Source: Chryseobacterium balustinum
GTDB lineage: Bacteria > Bacteroidota > Bacteroidia > Flavobacteriales > Weeksellaceae
Reading direction: 5' to 3'
DNA length: 64,000 nucleotides
NCBI RefSeq assembly: GCF_900168205.1
Contig: NZ_FUZE01000005.1
Coordinates: 62,001 to 126,000 of the forward strand
Shown one piece after another: positions 63,425 through 64,000 of the stretch. A model generated the notes under the pieces. It was not told the origin of the DNA. It ran no database searches and worked only from the letters and a program-made list of their open reading frames with translations. Position numbers and translations under genes: made by a program. How positions within the stretch are numbered: position 1 is the first letter of the stretch; each line of letters begins with the position of its first letter.

Positions 63425-64000
63425 ATCCATTCCAGAATATTGGGATAAATAATGCTGTCTCTTTTTTTCTTGTTGAAAAACCTTGGAGCATGACCGGTTT
63501 TATCCATAAACACCAATTTATGTGGAATATTCATCTTTGTTAAAGCTGAATCTAAAGCTAAACCTTGTTTCTGATTTACCAAAAAATCCTGATTTCCCTG
63601 AAATAAAAGCGTCGGAACATTTGTCACATTGGCTACCGGACTTGCTTTTTGAAAATCTTCAGATAAATTTTTACGGTTAAATTTAGTTCCCACCACTTTT
63701 TGAATAGTTCCCGAAGTATATTTTGAATAAAATGATTTTAAATATTCATGCGAATAAAAATCTGTCGGTCCACTGAGCGAAATAATCTTCTTAATTTTAT
63801 CAGAATTTTGATAACCGTAAAGCAGTGCTAAATGACCACCTGCACTTTCACCTAATAGAATATAATTGTTCGGAAGAAGTTCTGCTTTTTCTGATAGTGC
63901 ATTGAATTTTTCAATCACAGCATTGATGTCTTCTAACTGATCTTTGTAAGTGAGATGTTTTGAAACCAAGCGGTAATTCATATTAATGCTTGGAATATTA
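63415..64000 (-). CDS. Alpha/beta hydrolase (esterase), 5' end outside the window
   Basis: The window holds the last 195 codons. The frame stays open past the internal ATG at 63981 (SINMNYRLV continues upstream), so the N-terminus is missing. The nucleophile elbow is GESAGG in ILLGESAGGHLALLYG. The acid is in FLVNQ or VFMDK and the His is in DKTGHAPRFF. This is an acetyl-esterase-like (BD-FAE or HSL type) hydrolase. The substrate is not known. Confidence 0.75.
   Translation of the reverse strand, partial: NIPSINMNYRLVSKHLTYKDQLEDINAVIEKFNALSEKAELLPNNYILLGESAGGHLALLYGYQNSDKIKKIISLSGPTDFYSHEYLKSFYSKYTSGTIQKVVGTKFNRKNLSEDFQKASPVANVTNVPTLLFQGNQDFLVNQKQGLALDSALTKMNIPHKLVFMDKTGHAPRFFNKKKRDSIIYPNILEWIKK

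Overview
The window comes from a member of the Bacteroidota, most likely Chryseobacterium or a close flavobacterial relative. The evidence is low G+C, TAnnTTTG-type -7 promoter elements, a type IX secretion C-terminal domain, a TonB/SusC-style receptor, and flavobacterial protein sequences throughout. It divides into a mobile defence island (about 76-35114) and ordinary chromosome (35097-64000).

The island sits at the 3' end of mnmE, the site used by SGI1-type elements. A tyrosine recombinase lies next to mnmE. A second copy of the mnmE tail, still encoding Y-C-I-G-K-stop on the minus strand, lies at 76-93. Clusters of AGGTGTACA repeats occur inside both ends and look like integrase arm sites. 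The mobile backbone is at 26982-34927: a membrane mobilisation protein, relaxase, ribbon-helix-helix protein, oriT-like and iteron-like repeats, Toprim primase, VapE-like helicase, excisionase, HipBA module and integrase.

The cargo is mostly anti-phage systems. From left to right these are a 2021-residue Avs-like STAND NTPase with an N-terminal nuclease domain, a Septu pair (ptuA-ptuB), a complete type III CBASS (CD-NTase, HORMA, TRIP13-like ATPase, membrane NUDIX effector and one extra gene), a DUF4297 nuclease-HerA pair, two uncharacterised envelope proteins, a HEPN-like gene bounded by integron attC-like sequences, and an Mrr nuclease-STAND NTPase.

The most unusual locus is 21898-24515. 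A sigma-70-like factor with an extra C-terminal helix-turn-helix region is followed after 1 bp by a 364-residue Cas12f/TnpB-like protein. That protein has lost the RuvC residues and ends before the zinc finger. Directly downstream is a short structured RNA gene resembling a natural single guide RNA, ending in CAAC followed by 11 nt and a T run. Those 11 nt, plus the preceding C, recur exactly 164 bp upstream of the sigma start and in the same orientation. The locus therefore looks like an RNA-guided sigma factor (dCas12f-sigma type) that may activate its own operon. A second, highly structured RNA lies over the target, and a divergent HTH repressor with a perfect inverted repeat precedes it.

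The chromosomal part holds mnmE, a quinone reductase/Crp regulator group, an aminopeptidase P, a topoisomerase IB, an AraC regulator, a complete urease cluster (ureABC, E, F, G, D, a UreH-type nickel permease, a urea channel, a TonB-dependent receptor and an unknown outer-membrane-like protein), pruA, an ABC exporter, an AAA protein with altered Walker motifs, a T9SS-secreted protein, prfB without the usual frameshift, a DedA protein and a partial esterase.
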